Shown here in pieces: positions 1 through 7,145 of a stretch of 48,066 nt of DNA (position 1 is the first letter of the stretch; each line of letters starts with the position of its first letter). The translations under genes were made by a program, and so were the position numbers. The stretch is taken from contig JBBQRS010000023.1 in NCBI GenBank assembly GCA_038214535.1, forward strand, positions 1 to 48,066, in the 5' to 3' direction. The DNA is from JBBQRS01 sp038214535 (lineage in GTDB: Bacteria > Chloroflexota > Anaerolineae > CG2-30-64-16). The notes under the pieces are model-generated. The model was not told the DNA's origin. It was given only the letters and a program-made list of their open reading frames with translations, and ran no database searches.

Positions 1-399
1 TTCAATCGCATCATCGGCGACAGCCACTTCGAGCTGCTCTTCGCCGCCTTCCTCGAAGACTGCGCCGACGTGATTTCCTACGCCAAGAACTACCTGGCGG
101 TACACTTCAAGTTAGATTATGTCAACTCTGATGGCGACCCCAGGGACTACTACCCCGATTTCGTCGTGAAGCTCTCGCCGAAGCAACTCGTCATCGTCGA
201 GACCAAGGGCCAGGAAGACCTGGACGTGCCGCTGAAGATGGCGCGGCTGCGGCAATGGTGCGAGGATGTCAACCGGGTGCAGTCGGACGTGACCTACGAT
301 TTCGTCTACGTGGACCAGGAGAGCTTCGACGGCTATCACCCCACGTCATTCCGGCAGTTGTTGGACGGTTTTCGCGAGTATAAGGACGCGCAGACCTGA
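1..399 (+). CDS. Restriction enzyme subunit (type III Res-like), C-terminal fragment
   Basis: The frame is open from the left edge, so only the last 132 residues are visible. They show a PD-(D/E)xK nuclease core: a YYPDF segment (Asp) about 20 residues before IVETKGQ (Glu-x-Lys). This order, after a helicase that would lie outside the window, is typical of the C-terminal nuclease domain of type III restriction (Res) subunits and related DEAD-type helicase nucleases, which cut DNA after ATP-driven translocation. The methyltransferase partner is not in view. The stop codon lies inside a perfect hairpin (392-424), so the natural C-terminus may have been altered by that repeat. It could instead belong to another helicase-nuclease defence family. 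The nuclease fold is fairly sure; the exact class is not. Confidence 0.7.
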   Translation, partial: FNRIIGDSHFELLFAAFLEDCADVISYAKNYLAVHFKLDYVNSDGDPRDYYPDFVVKLSPKQLVIVETKGQEDLDVPLKMARLRQWCEDVNRVQSDVTYDFVYVDQESFDGYHPTSFRQLLDGFREYKDAQT

Positions 400-424
400 C
401 AGGTTTGCGAAACCTGTCAGGTCT
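392..424. repeat. Perfect 15-bp-stem hairpin over a stop codon
   Basis: AGACCTGACAGGTTT (392-406) and its exact reverse complement (410-424) flank a 3-base loop. The TGA stop of the upstream restriction gene (397-399) is inside the left arm. No T-run follows on the plus strand, so a mobile palindromic repeat fits better than a simple intrinsic terminator, although the hairpin could still end transcription. Confidence 0.8.
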
Positions 425-500
425 ATGCGGCGCGATCTTCGCGCTTCGTGCCTTTCGCGTCCTTTCGTGAGTTTCGTGGTCCAAACGCCCCCGCCCCCGC
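425..500. repeat. Half-palindrome spacer of the CGTGGTCCAAA family
   Basis: The segment is rich in TTTCGCG and CTTCGTG words and ends in TTTCGTGGTCCAAA. It matches the right arm of the palindrome at 3921-3988. No coding signal seen. Confidence 0.5.
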
Positions 501-539
501 GCCACGCCATCCACGCCCCGAACATCCGTTCGTTTGTAT

Positions 540-569
540 TTGACAACACGACCCGACCCCCGCTATACT
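540..569 (+). promoter_or_regulatory. Sigma-70-like promoter for the 81-aa gene
   Basis: TTGACA at 540-545 and TATACT at 564-569 are separated by 18 bp. The ATG at 616 follows about 45 bp downstream with a GGGAGG ribosome site between. Confidence 0.65.
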
Positions 570-615
570 ATCTCCGCGATCCTCAGTTCGCATTCCCCCA
601 GGGAGGCACACCCAC

Positions 616-861
616 ATGGCGCGCAGACAATCCGCGGCAGACCGCTATCGCCGGCTGATGGAGGGCTGTTGCCCCGTGCACGGGATTCCGATGGATCAGG
701 TTGACGGCTGGAGCGAGAGGCTCGGCGGCGCGCTGGACGGCGCGCAGGTGACGATCGTGGCTTGCCCGCGACGCGACTGTGGGATCCGGGCGTATGCGGC
801 GAGCTATGACGGCCCCTGGGAGTTGCTGCCGGCATATCAGGAGTTGCTGGCGGGCGAGTGA
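616..861 (+). CDS. Small Cys-containing hypothetical protein
   Basis: An 81-residue protein that I do not recognise. It has a CCPVHG motif near residue 18 and a CPRRDCG motif near residue 51. The spacing of these cysteines and a histidine could make a small zinc-binding knuckle, but this is inference. No signal peptide or membrane segment is visible. The start is supported by GGGAGG nine bases upstream and by a good promoter at 540-569, which argues for a real, separately transcribed gene. Confidence 0.6.
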   Translation: MARRQSAADRYRRLMEGCCPVHGIPMDQVDGWSERLGGALDGAQVTIVACPRRDCGIRAYAASYDGPWELLPAYQELLAGE

Positions 862-883
862 GTATTTGGACAGCGCGATCTAG

Positions 884-921
884 CCTCCCTCACCCCAACC
901 CTCTCCCACCGGGCGAGGGAG
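884..921. repeat. CCTCACCCCAACCCTC / GGGCGAGGGAG palindromic repeat
   Basis: A pyrimidine-rich arm (CCTCACCCCAACCCTC) is followed by a GGGCGAGGGAG arm. Related copies occur at 4006-4064, 14736-14814 and 29812-29870 in this window. Confidence 0.6.
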
Positions 922-952
922 CCGCGCGCCCGATCCGTGCCATCCGTCTTCT

Positions 953-978
953 ATCCGTGTTGGCCATCCGTGTTGGCC
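953..978. repeat. Tandem 13-bp repeat ATCCGTGTTGGCC x2
   Basis: Two exact head-to-tail copies of ATCCGTGTTGGCC occupy 953-965 and 966-978, with degenerate copies just before. The same unit recurs between gltB and gltD (16391-16452). Confidence 0.8.
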
Positions 979-1004
979 ACCCGCGCAACCAACCGTACAG
1001 CTTA

Positions 1005-1034
1005 TTGACAAACACCATCCAGGTGTGGCACAAT
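1005..1034 (+). promoter_or_regulatory. Sigma-70-like promoter for the lectin-propeller gene
   Basis: TTGACA at 1005-1010 and CACAAT at 1029-1034 with an 18-bp spacer. The gene starts at 1077, about 35 bp past the expected transcription start. Confidence 0.6.
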
Positions 1035-1076
1035 CTCCAGACCAGCCCCTGACTCTTTGATGCAGGGGGATACCCC

Positions 1077-3101
1077 ATGACCTTCTCGACACCCTGGCTC
1101 GGGCGCAAGCGCGTCGCGTTTGTGCCGCTGTTTCGCGCGCACGCCGCCCCGCCCGATCAGATTCCGCCCGACTGGGAGAATGCCATCCTCCGCCGGGTCC
1201 TCTATGACCCGCGCCGCGAGGCCGGCGGCGCAGACCGCTCGCTGCGCGGGTGGCTGCGCGCCGTCTCGTCGGGCCTGGCCGACATTGACCCCGTGGTGCT
1301 GCCGATGCAGACCATTGACAAACAGGCCGTCCCCGCTGATGAACTCGAAGGCGCGCTCGGCGGGCGGCTGCGCGACCAGGGGGTGCAGGCCGCCATCTTG
1401 ATCATGCTCGGCGGCAAGGGCGCGGGCACCAACAGCGGCTTCTGGTCGCGCGCGGTGATGGCCGAAAGCAACGGCATCTGGCTGATGGAGCTGATCCACG
1501 GGCTGACCGGCTTCAAGGACCTGTATAGCTTTGGCAACGACGCCGATCCGGCGGAGCGCTCAATAGACACCTTCGACGAGATGTCGGCCAGCAGCCAGAC
1601 CCACCCGACCGCGTTCACCAAAAACGAGCTGGGCTGGCTCGACGCGGCAGCGATCGCGCGGCACACGGGCGCATCGGTGAATTACGAACTACAACACCTC
1701 AGCCTGGCCCAGCCGCCGCCGGCGGGACGGGCAGCCGCCGTGCGCATCGGCGAGGGCTTCCCCTACGTGATGATCGAAGCGCGCAAGATGACCGACCCGT
1801 TCGAGGCGGGGATGCCGGCCACCGGCGACGGGCAGGAGCGGGGCATCGCGAGCGAGGGGGTCATCGCCTACCGCGTCCAAACGCGCAACCCGACCGTGCA
1901 AACGCGTGAGGGCAACAAGAAACCGCTCTACCTGTTGACGCTGAAGGCGCTACAACCCGGTGAGTCGGCGGCGCTCGACGACGGCGTGACGCTCACCGTC
2001 ACCGCCGCGCGGCCCGACGGCTTCGCCGTGCGCATTGATGACGCGGGTCAGCATCTGATTGACCGCACCGCGACCACCGGCGCGCACGCCGCCGGCAGCG
2101 CGCCCTGCGCGCTGGTGCTGGCCGGCCCCGCCATCGAGAATATCGCCTATCTGGATACCGGCGGGCACATGAACGAAATCTGGCGCGATCCGAACGGCCA
2201 GGGGACGACCGACCTCACCGCGAACGCCGGCGCGCCGAACGCGCAGGGCGCGCCGTTCACCTACTTCGATCCCGCAGGCAACCAGGTGATACTGATCTTC
2301 CGGGGCGCGGATAACCAGGTGCGCAGCCTCTATTGGATGTTCGGCGCGGTCGGCCACGACAATCTCACCGGCTCGATCAACGCGCCGAAGACGGCAAGCA
2401 ACCCGGCCGGCTGGTTCTCGACACACGACGGCTTTCACCACGTCACGTATCGCACCTCAAACGGCCATCTGCACGAATTGTGGTGGCAGGGCCAGGGCGG
2501 GGTCGGTCACGGCGACCTGACCGCGCAGGCGGGGGCAGTTGCGGCGGCAGGCGATCCGTGGCCCTACTACGATCCCGCGCGGGCGACCAACATCATCGCC
2601 TTCCGGGGCAGCGACCGCCACATTCGCAGCCTCTATTGGGGTGCGGGCCCGGTCGGGCAGGATGACCTGTCGGGCTTCGCGGGGACGCCGGCGGCGGCGG
2701 GCGATCCATTCGCCTGGTTCACCCCGGTTGAGGATACGCATCGCGTCGTCTATCGCGCCGCGAATGGCCATCTCTACGAGTTGTCCTGGCCCAACGTCGC
2801 GCCGGTGCGCGGCCGCGATCTGACGGCGCTCGCCGGTGCGCCGCCCGCCGCAGGTAACGTCACGGGCGGTTATAACCCGGCGGACAACACCCAGCACGTC
2901 ATCTACCGCTCGAACGACGGCCGGTTGCACGAACTGTGGCACTTCCTGGGCGAGACGGCCGTCCATCACGAGGATTTGACCGCGGCCTACGCCGCGCCCG
3001 CCGCCGCCGACCGGCCCTTCTACTACACCACCGGGCGTGCGCCGCACCAGCACGTCGCCTACCGCGGGACGAACGGGCACATCTACGAACTGCTCTGGTG
3101 A
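1077..3101 (+). CDS. M6-protease-like domain fused to a seven-repeat lectin propeller
   Basis: A 674-residue two-part protein. The N-terminal half (about 1-350) resembles M6/immune-inhibitor-A-type metalloproteases: GIWLMELIHGLTGFKDLY (133-150) sits where these enzymes have HEFGHxLGLPDLY, and FTKNELGWLD (180-189) matches the conserved W-x-K-x-x-LGW stretch. The first zinc-binding histidine is replaced by Met137 (M137-E138-L139-I140-H141), so the domain may be catalytically dead. The C-terminal half has seven repeats of about 50 residues, starting near 356, 405, 455, 506, 556, 607 and 659, with the pattern xVxYRxxNGHLxELWW. This fits a PLL/DUF346-type seven-bladed beta-propeller that binds sugars. 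No clear signal peptide is seen. A sugar-binding role is inference from the repeat family. Confidence 0.75.
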   Translation: MTFSTPWLGRKRVAFVPLFRAHAAPPDQIPPDWENAILRRVLYDPRREAGGADRSLRGWLRAVSSGLADIDPVVLPMQTIDKQAVPADELEGALGGRLRDQGVQAAILIMLGGKGAGTNSGFWSRAVMAESNGIWLMELIHGLTGFKDLYSFGNDADPAERSIDTFDEMSASSQTHPTAFTKNELGWLDAAAIARHTGASVNYELQHLSLAQPPPAGRAAAVRIGEGFPYVMIEARKMTDPFEAGMPATGDGQERGIASEGVIAYRVQTRNPTVQTREGNKKPLYLLTLKALQPGESAALDDGVTLTVTAARPDGFAVRIDDAGQHLIDRTATTGAHAAGSAPCALVLAGPAIENIAYLDTGGHMNEIWRDPNGQGTTDLTANAGAPNAQGAPFTYFDPAGNQVILIFRGADNQVRSLYWMFGAVGHDNLTGSINAPKTASNPAGWFSTHDGFHHVTYRTSNGHLHELWWQGQGGVGHGDLTAQAGAVAAAGDPWPYYDPARATNIIAFRGSDRHIRSLYWGAGPVGQDDLSGFAGTPAAAGDPFAWFTPVEDTHRVVYRAANGHLYELSWPNVAPVRGRDLTALAGAPPAAGNVTGGYNPADNTQHVIYRSNDGRLHELWHFLGETAVHHEDLTAAYAAPAAADRPFYYTTGRAPHQHVAYRGTNGHIYELLW

Positions 3102-3132
3102 GGGTGGGTTGGATCGCGCGACCCAAACGTCG

Positions 3133-3846
3133 TTACGCCGCCTGCAAGGTCGTGCGCGACACCGGCGCGCGCCAGAGCGCGCGGTAGGCGATGAGCGCAA
3201 TCGCCACGTAGGCCAGCGTCTTCGGCATCATCAACATGCCGAGCATGGGAACCTGCGCCACCCAGAGGATCACCGGGGCGTAGAAGAGGAACGACAGGGC
3301 GATCATCGCGCCGATCCACCGGAAGGCGCGGTCGCCGGCGCGCGTGGCGTCGCGCACGATCAGGAACAACACGCCGACCCCCTGCACCGTGAGCAACGCG
3401 TTGCGCACCAGGCTCGGCCCATAGGGCGGCACGACCTGGCCCCACTGGTTGGCGGGGAAGAGCATGACGATCAGCCGCAACACGCCCGCGCCGAGCAATA
3501 ACCCACCGAACCAGCCCAACGGCTTGTTGAAGCGCAGCCGCCAGATGTCCAGCATCAGCATGTAAAACAACGTCACGGTGTAGGCCGTCGCCAGCGCGCC
3601 CAGCCCCACCAGCACGGGGTTCGCCGCCAGCCCGCCGCGCGCGTAGGCGATCACGCGGAAGCCCACGTGCCCTGTGTCGCCCAGCGCCAGCAACGCAAAG
3701 GCCCACAGGAACCGCGTCGCCACCGCGCGGTCGTCCGGCGCGACACGGTCCATGTTGCGCGCCATCAGCGCGACGATGCCCCAGATCACCGCCAGATAGG
3801 TGACGTTGAACGCGATTTCCAGCCATACGAGCGTCGCTTCCGACAT
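3133..3846 (-). CDS. Multipass membrane protein of unknown function
   Basis: A 237-residue protein with about seven hydrophobic segments, spread evenly from residue 5 to 225 and joined by short charged loops. I do not recognise a family motif. The start is chosen because GGAG precedes the ATG and because a membrane segment begins right after it. An alternative frame of similar length on the same strand (3083-3889) is Arg/Gly/Ala-rich and lacks membrane segments, so it is the shadow. The gene converges with the lectin-propeller gene (31-bp gap) and is followed upstream by a palindrome at 3921-3988. Confidence 0.7.
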   Translation of the reverse strand: MSEATLVWLEIAFNVTYLAVIWGIVALMARNMDRVAPDDRAVATRFLWAFALLALGDTGHVGFRVIAYARGGLAANPVLVGLGALATAYTVTLFYMLMLDIWRLRFNKPLGWFGGLLLGAGVLRLIVMLFPANQWGQVVPPYGPSLVRNALLTVQGVGVLFLIVRDATRAGDRAFRWIGAMIALSFLFYAPVILWVAQVPMLGMLMMPKTLAYVAIALIAYRALWRAPVSRTTLQAA

Positions 3847-3920
3847 GATTGTCTCCTCGCGCCGATGGTTTGAACGTTGGGTGCATCATATCACGAATTG
3901 CGCGTTAGATCACCAATGCG

Positions 3921-3988
3921 TTTGGACCGCGAAAGACGCGAAAGGGCTTTCGCGTCTTTCGCGTCCTTTCGCGTCTTCGTGGTCCAAA
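3921..3988. repeat. 68-bp imperfect palindrome, TTTGGACC...GGTCCAAA
   Basis: TTTGGACCGCGAAAGACGCG on the left pairs with the reverse complement of CGCGTCTTCGTGGTCCAAA on the right. The middle is built from short CGCGAAAG/CTTTCGCG words. Sequences of the same style lie at 425-500, 5641-5720, 8761-8817, 14560-14601 and 21284-21435. Confidence 0.75.
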
Positions 3989-4005
3989 TACCTGCGCGAT
4001 CGCCC

Positions 4006-4064
4006 CCCTCACCCCAACCCTCCCCGGAGTACCGGGGACAGTGTCTCCCGCCGGGAGAGGGAGA
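4006..4064. repeat. Composite CCTCACCCCAACCCTC repeat with inner hairpin
   Basis: The CCTCACCCCAACCCTC repeat carries an inner CCCCGGAGTACCGGGG hairpin and a GGACAGTGTCTCCC segment before its GGGAGAGGGAG arm. The same composite, inverted and slightly diverged, is at 29812-29870. Confidence 0.65.
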
Positions 4065-4087
4065 AAGAGGGGCAAGGGAGAAAGACC

Positions 4088-5469
4088 TTACGGGAACTGC
4101 TCCCGCAGCCAACTGATCCAGTCGCGCACCCAGGGGGTGATGCGGCGGACGTGGTTCGGGTCGTCGTCGCTCGCCGTGCATTTGCTCGGGTCAGACGCCT
4201 TCCCGGAAAGACACTCGTGCCAACTGATCACCGCGGCGACGTAGGGGCCGTCGGCCTGCCACGACGGGATGTAACGGTAGTGGTAGAGGGGGCTGCCGCT
4301 GTGGCCGCGCCCCATGTCGCAGTCAATCGAGAACTCACGGTTCCAGCCGTTCGAGCCGGGATGGTGATAGTAACCGACGTCGCAATACTCCTTGTCGCCG
4401 TAGAGCCGGTGCGACTGGCAGTTCGCCGGGGCCTCGATCTTGTCGCATTCGGGGTAGCCGCGGTTGAGCTGGTTGCGGTTGTTCAGATCGCTCGCCGGGA
4501 ACGCCCCGTAGCCATCCAGCCGGTCTGGTCGCCCAGCCGGTCGAGCATCAGCACCGCGCCGATGTCCCACTGGAACTCGTTCGTGCCGCTGCTGTCGGTG
4601 TTGGGGTCGAGCCACGGGTCGGGCACGATGTACCACGCGGACGTGCCGGGCGGCGGCGTCGCGTCCATCCACGACGAGCCGTAGGGCGAGACGTTCATGC
4701 CGTCGCGGCCGGGGGTCAGCAGGCGCGTCTTCCAGTTAGACGTGCCGAAGTTCACCAGGCAGTGCGCCGCCGTGACGAGGTGGCGCGGGCCGATCAGCGT
4801 CATGGTGCAGTTGGGTTCGGGGTCGGTGTCGCCGCTCGATGAGTTGGTGATGGTGCGCCACGGCCACAGGGTGGTGGGTGTGCGCAGGGTGCGCGTGTCA
4901 ATGCCGTTGCTCCACCCGGCGGGTTGCGCCGGGCCGGCTGCGCTCGGCGTCGGCCCGGCGGTGGGCGCTTGAAGCGCCACGAACGGGAAATAGCTGAGCA
5001 TCTGCCCTTCGAACGCGCCGACAGTCGCCGGGCCGCCGGGCGCGGTGCGTCCGCTGCGCTCGTGGCACTCGTTGATCGTCTTGAGCATCTCGTCGGAGAA
5101 GGTGACGCGGAAGTCGAACTGCGTGCGCGTGTTGAAGATGCGCAGCGGCACGTTATCGAGCGGCACACTATCCGCGGGCGGCTTCGTGGGGTTGGGGCTG
5201 CCCGGCGCGGCGCGGCCAATCGCCATCTCGCCGGGGCTGTCGGTCATGCTGCCCTTGCCCACCCGCTCGACGATGATGTGGCGGTTGATGGTGAGCGGCC
5301 CGGTGGGCGGCGTGTCGTCTTCGATGGCCTGGGCCAACTTCGCCAGCTCGAACGGGTCACCGGCGAGGCAGCGGTCGGGGATCGGCGCGCCCGGATCGGC
5401 GGCTGCGACGCCCGTCGTGAGCATCAGCAGCAACAGGGCGACGAACAGGATCGGCGCTTTCAGAGACAT
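4088..5469 (-). pseudogene. Secreted V8/trypsin-like serine protease, single-base frameshift
   Basis: The N-terminal frame has a signal peptide (hydrophobic 5-24), a propeptide-like region, and the catalytic histidine in LVTAAHC (His236) and aspartate in QWDIGAV (Asp302). The catalytic serine motif GRGHSGSPLY is in another frame that ends at 4088. Between them, near 4511-4515, one G is missing: adding it restores TGWMGYG, a stretch conserved in V8-like proteases. The product would be an exported serine endopeptidase with several C-terminal cysteines. The start at 5469 is preferred over one 14 codons upstream because GGAGG lies six bases before it and the signal peptide begins there. As written the gene is broken and lacks its serine; a sequencing error at a G run is a real alternative. 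Confidence 0.8.
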
Positions 5470-5640
5470 GTGAATCCTCCACGTGCGATGCGAACAGGCC
5501 CTGGGGAACAAGGCAGCAGGGCAACGCGGAGCGGGGGATCAGGGTGGCGGCAGCCCACTCGTCAATGATCGGCGCTGGGTCTCCAGTACCCACGTCGCAC
5601 GAGTATCGCACAAGTTGCGCGTGAGGTCAAATTGGCGTAT

Positions 5641-5720
5641 TTGGAGCACGAAAGCCGCGAAACGACGCGCAAGGACGCGCAAGGGCTTGCGTGCCTTGCG
5701 CGTCCTTCATTTTTGCGGGC
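5641..5720. repeat. Imperfect palindrome of GCGCAAGGACGCGCAAGG words
   Basis: GACGCGCAAGG and GCAAGGGC on the left mirror GCCTTGCGCGTCC on the right. It lies between the broken protease and the carboxypeptidase and belongs to the same style of spacer palindrome as 3921-3988. No gene is seen in the spacer. Confidence 0.5.
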
Positions 5721-5758
5721 CACACCGTTTGCCCGTTCGTAGTGCGCTCGTGAGAGGG

Positions 5759-6796
5759 TCAGTCGTTAGGCCACTTGTCGTCGTCGGTGATGGCGGGGCC
5801 GCGATCGGGGATGTCGTCCCAGCGGTCGGCGTCCACCGCATCGAGCGTGCCCGCGACGATGGCGTCAATGATGGCGTGCGTCGCCACCACGTTCTGGTGA
5901 ATCAGCAGGCCGCGGCTGCGGTTGCCGATGCCGCCGCGATTCTCGAAGAACATCGCGGCGGTCTTCCAACCCGCATCGTGGCCGCCGGGGCCGGGCTTGC
6001 CCAGCATCATCGAGGAGACCACCGCGGTGTGAATGTTGATGAGCGGGTAGCGGGTGGCGTTGATGACCCCCAGCTTGCTCACCGCGTCATAACCCACCAC
6101 GGCCATCCGCCGGTTGGTGTCCCAGATCTGGGGTTCGAGGTATTCGGGCCAGACCGGGATGCCGATGGAGAAGGTGGTCATCTCGTTGGTGTCTTCGACG
6201 AAGTAGGTGCCCTGGTGGTGGATGTCAATCGCGTAGTGCGGCTTGAACTCGGCCCACGCCCAGTAGAACGCCTGTGATTCGGGCTGCGTGTAGCCCAGCG
6301 CGGGGTTCGGATTCCACCAGTTGCGGTTCAGGTCAACGCCCGCCGCGTTGCCGCGCCAGAACGCTTCGCTGCCGTCGGGGTTGTAGGAAGGGATGATCCA
6401 GAAGGTCATCTTGTCCTGCAAATTTTTATCTTTGCTGAGCAGGCTCTTGATGATTTCGAGGCCCAGGTCGTTGCCGAACGGCTCGTTGCCGTGGATGCGG
6501 CCCTGAATCCACATGCGCTGCGGCCCGTGGCCGATCTTGGCGATGTAGAGCGGGCGGCCCTCCAGCGTGTAGCCGGCGATATCCAGCTTCATGGCGCCCT
6601 TGCTGCGCTTCTCCAGCTTGAGCAGTTCCTTCTCTACTTCATCGAAGGTCATGAACGACGAGGTGTTGATCGTAGCGTTCGGCGGCACAAACGGCCCGCC
6701 GGGGTGGATGGGCGCGCTGTCTTGCGCCAGGGCCGGCACAGCCATGCCGAGCAGCATGAACAGCGCCATGATCGCCCCAAATAGATTCTTCTTCAC
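5759..6796 (-). CDS. Secreted M14 zinc carboxypeptidase
   Basis: A 345-residue exported metallocarboxypeptidase that should remove C-terminal residues from peptides or cell-wall peptides outside the membrane. A signal peptide covers residues 1-24 (KKN, hydrophobic stretch, PALAQ). Zinc ligands are visible in RIHGNE (His102, Glu105) and DIHHQG (His193). Substrate-binding NPDG (139-142) and DLNRNW (155-160) follow family order, and FFENRG (Glu285) is the likely catalytic glutamate. The start is GTG, chosen because GGAGG lies seven bases upstream and the signal peptide begins there; a longer open frame upstream to 7348 has no such support. It diverges from the GH4 gene across a 349-bp spacer. 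Confidence 0.9.
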   Translation of the reverse strand: MKKNLFGAIMALFMLLGMAVPALAQDSAPIHPGGPFVPPNATINTSSFMTFDEVEKELLKLEKRSKGAMKLDIAGYTLEGRPLYIAKIGHGPQRMWIQGRIHGNEPFGNDLGLEIIKSLLSKDKNLQDKMTFWIIPSYNPDGSEAFWRGNAAGVDLNRNWWNPNPALGYTQPESQAFYWAWAEFKPHYAIDIHHQGTYFVEDTNEMTTFSIGIPVWPEYLEPQIWDTNRRMAVVGYDAVSKLGVINATRYPLINIHTAVVSSMMLGKPGPGGHDAGWKTAAMFFENRGGIGNRSRGLLIHQNVVATHAIIDAIVAGTLDAVDADRWDDIPDRGPAITDDDKWPND

Positions 6797-7145
6797 GTGC
6801 GTTCCTCCGTATGCAATGGGGGGGCGTTTTGCGAGCTTTGCGAGTTTCGCGAACGTCCCTGAGGGTGTGGTGTGGCCGCGGCGTCCATCTTCGCATGGTT
6901 TCGCCGGATGCGCAAATCGGGGTGCATTGCACAAGTAGAGTGCAAACTTCTGCTTGCGCTCAGGAGAGCGCGCTACGAGCAAGCCCGCGCCGCCTCTGCG
7001 TTCGTGCAATTCGGTGCAATATGATTTTAAAACTTGTCCCCCCGCCGGGGATGTGTTACACTCGCTGACAGCGTTGTCGGGAAATCCCGCACGCCGCGCG
7101 CCGTCGCCCCCAGCACGCAAAACCATCTTCACCGCGGAGGAACCT
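6797..7145. other. Divergent intergenic region with GTGCAA repeats
   Basis: This 349-bp spacer separates the carboxypeptidase from the GH4 gene. It holds TTGCAC (6927-6932) and GTGCAA (6940-6945) as an inverted pair and two direct GTGCAAT copies (7004-7010, 7014-7020) ten bases apart, just upstream of a possible promoter. These are operator-like, but no regulator gene is nearby. No convincing ORF is present. Confidence 0.5.
7034..7062 (+). promoter_or_regulatory. Possible promoter of the GH4 gene
   Basis: TTGTCC (7034-7039) and TACACT (7057-7062) have a 17-bp spacer, lying 84 bp before the GTG start and directly after the GTGCAAT direct repeats. The -35 box is a weak match. Confidence 0.4.

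Noticed and set aside
1..399. Start of a separate 109-aa gene at position 70
   Set aside because: The frame is open to the left edge and residues before 70 (FELLFAAFLEDCADV) continue the nuclease domain, so it is a partial gene.
3083..3889. 268-aa minus-strand frame overlapping the membrane protein
   Set aside because: Arg/Gly-rich low-complexity translation, while the overlapping 237-aa frame has regular membrane segments and a good ribosome site.
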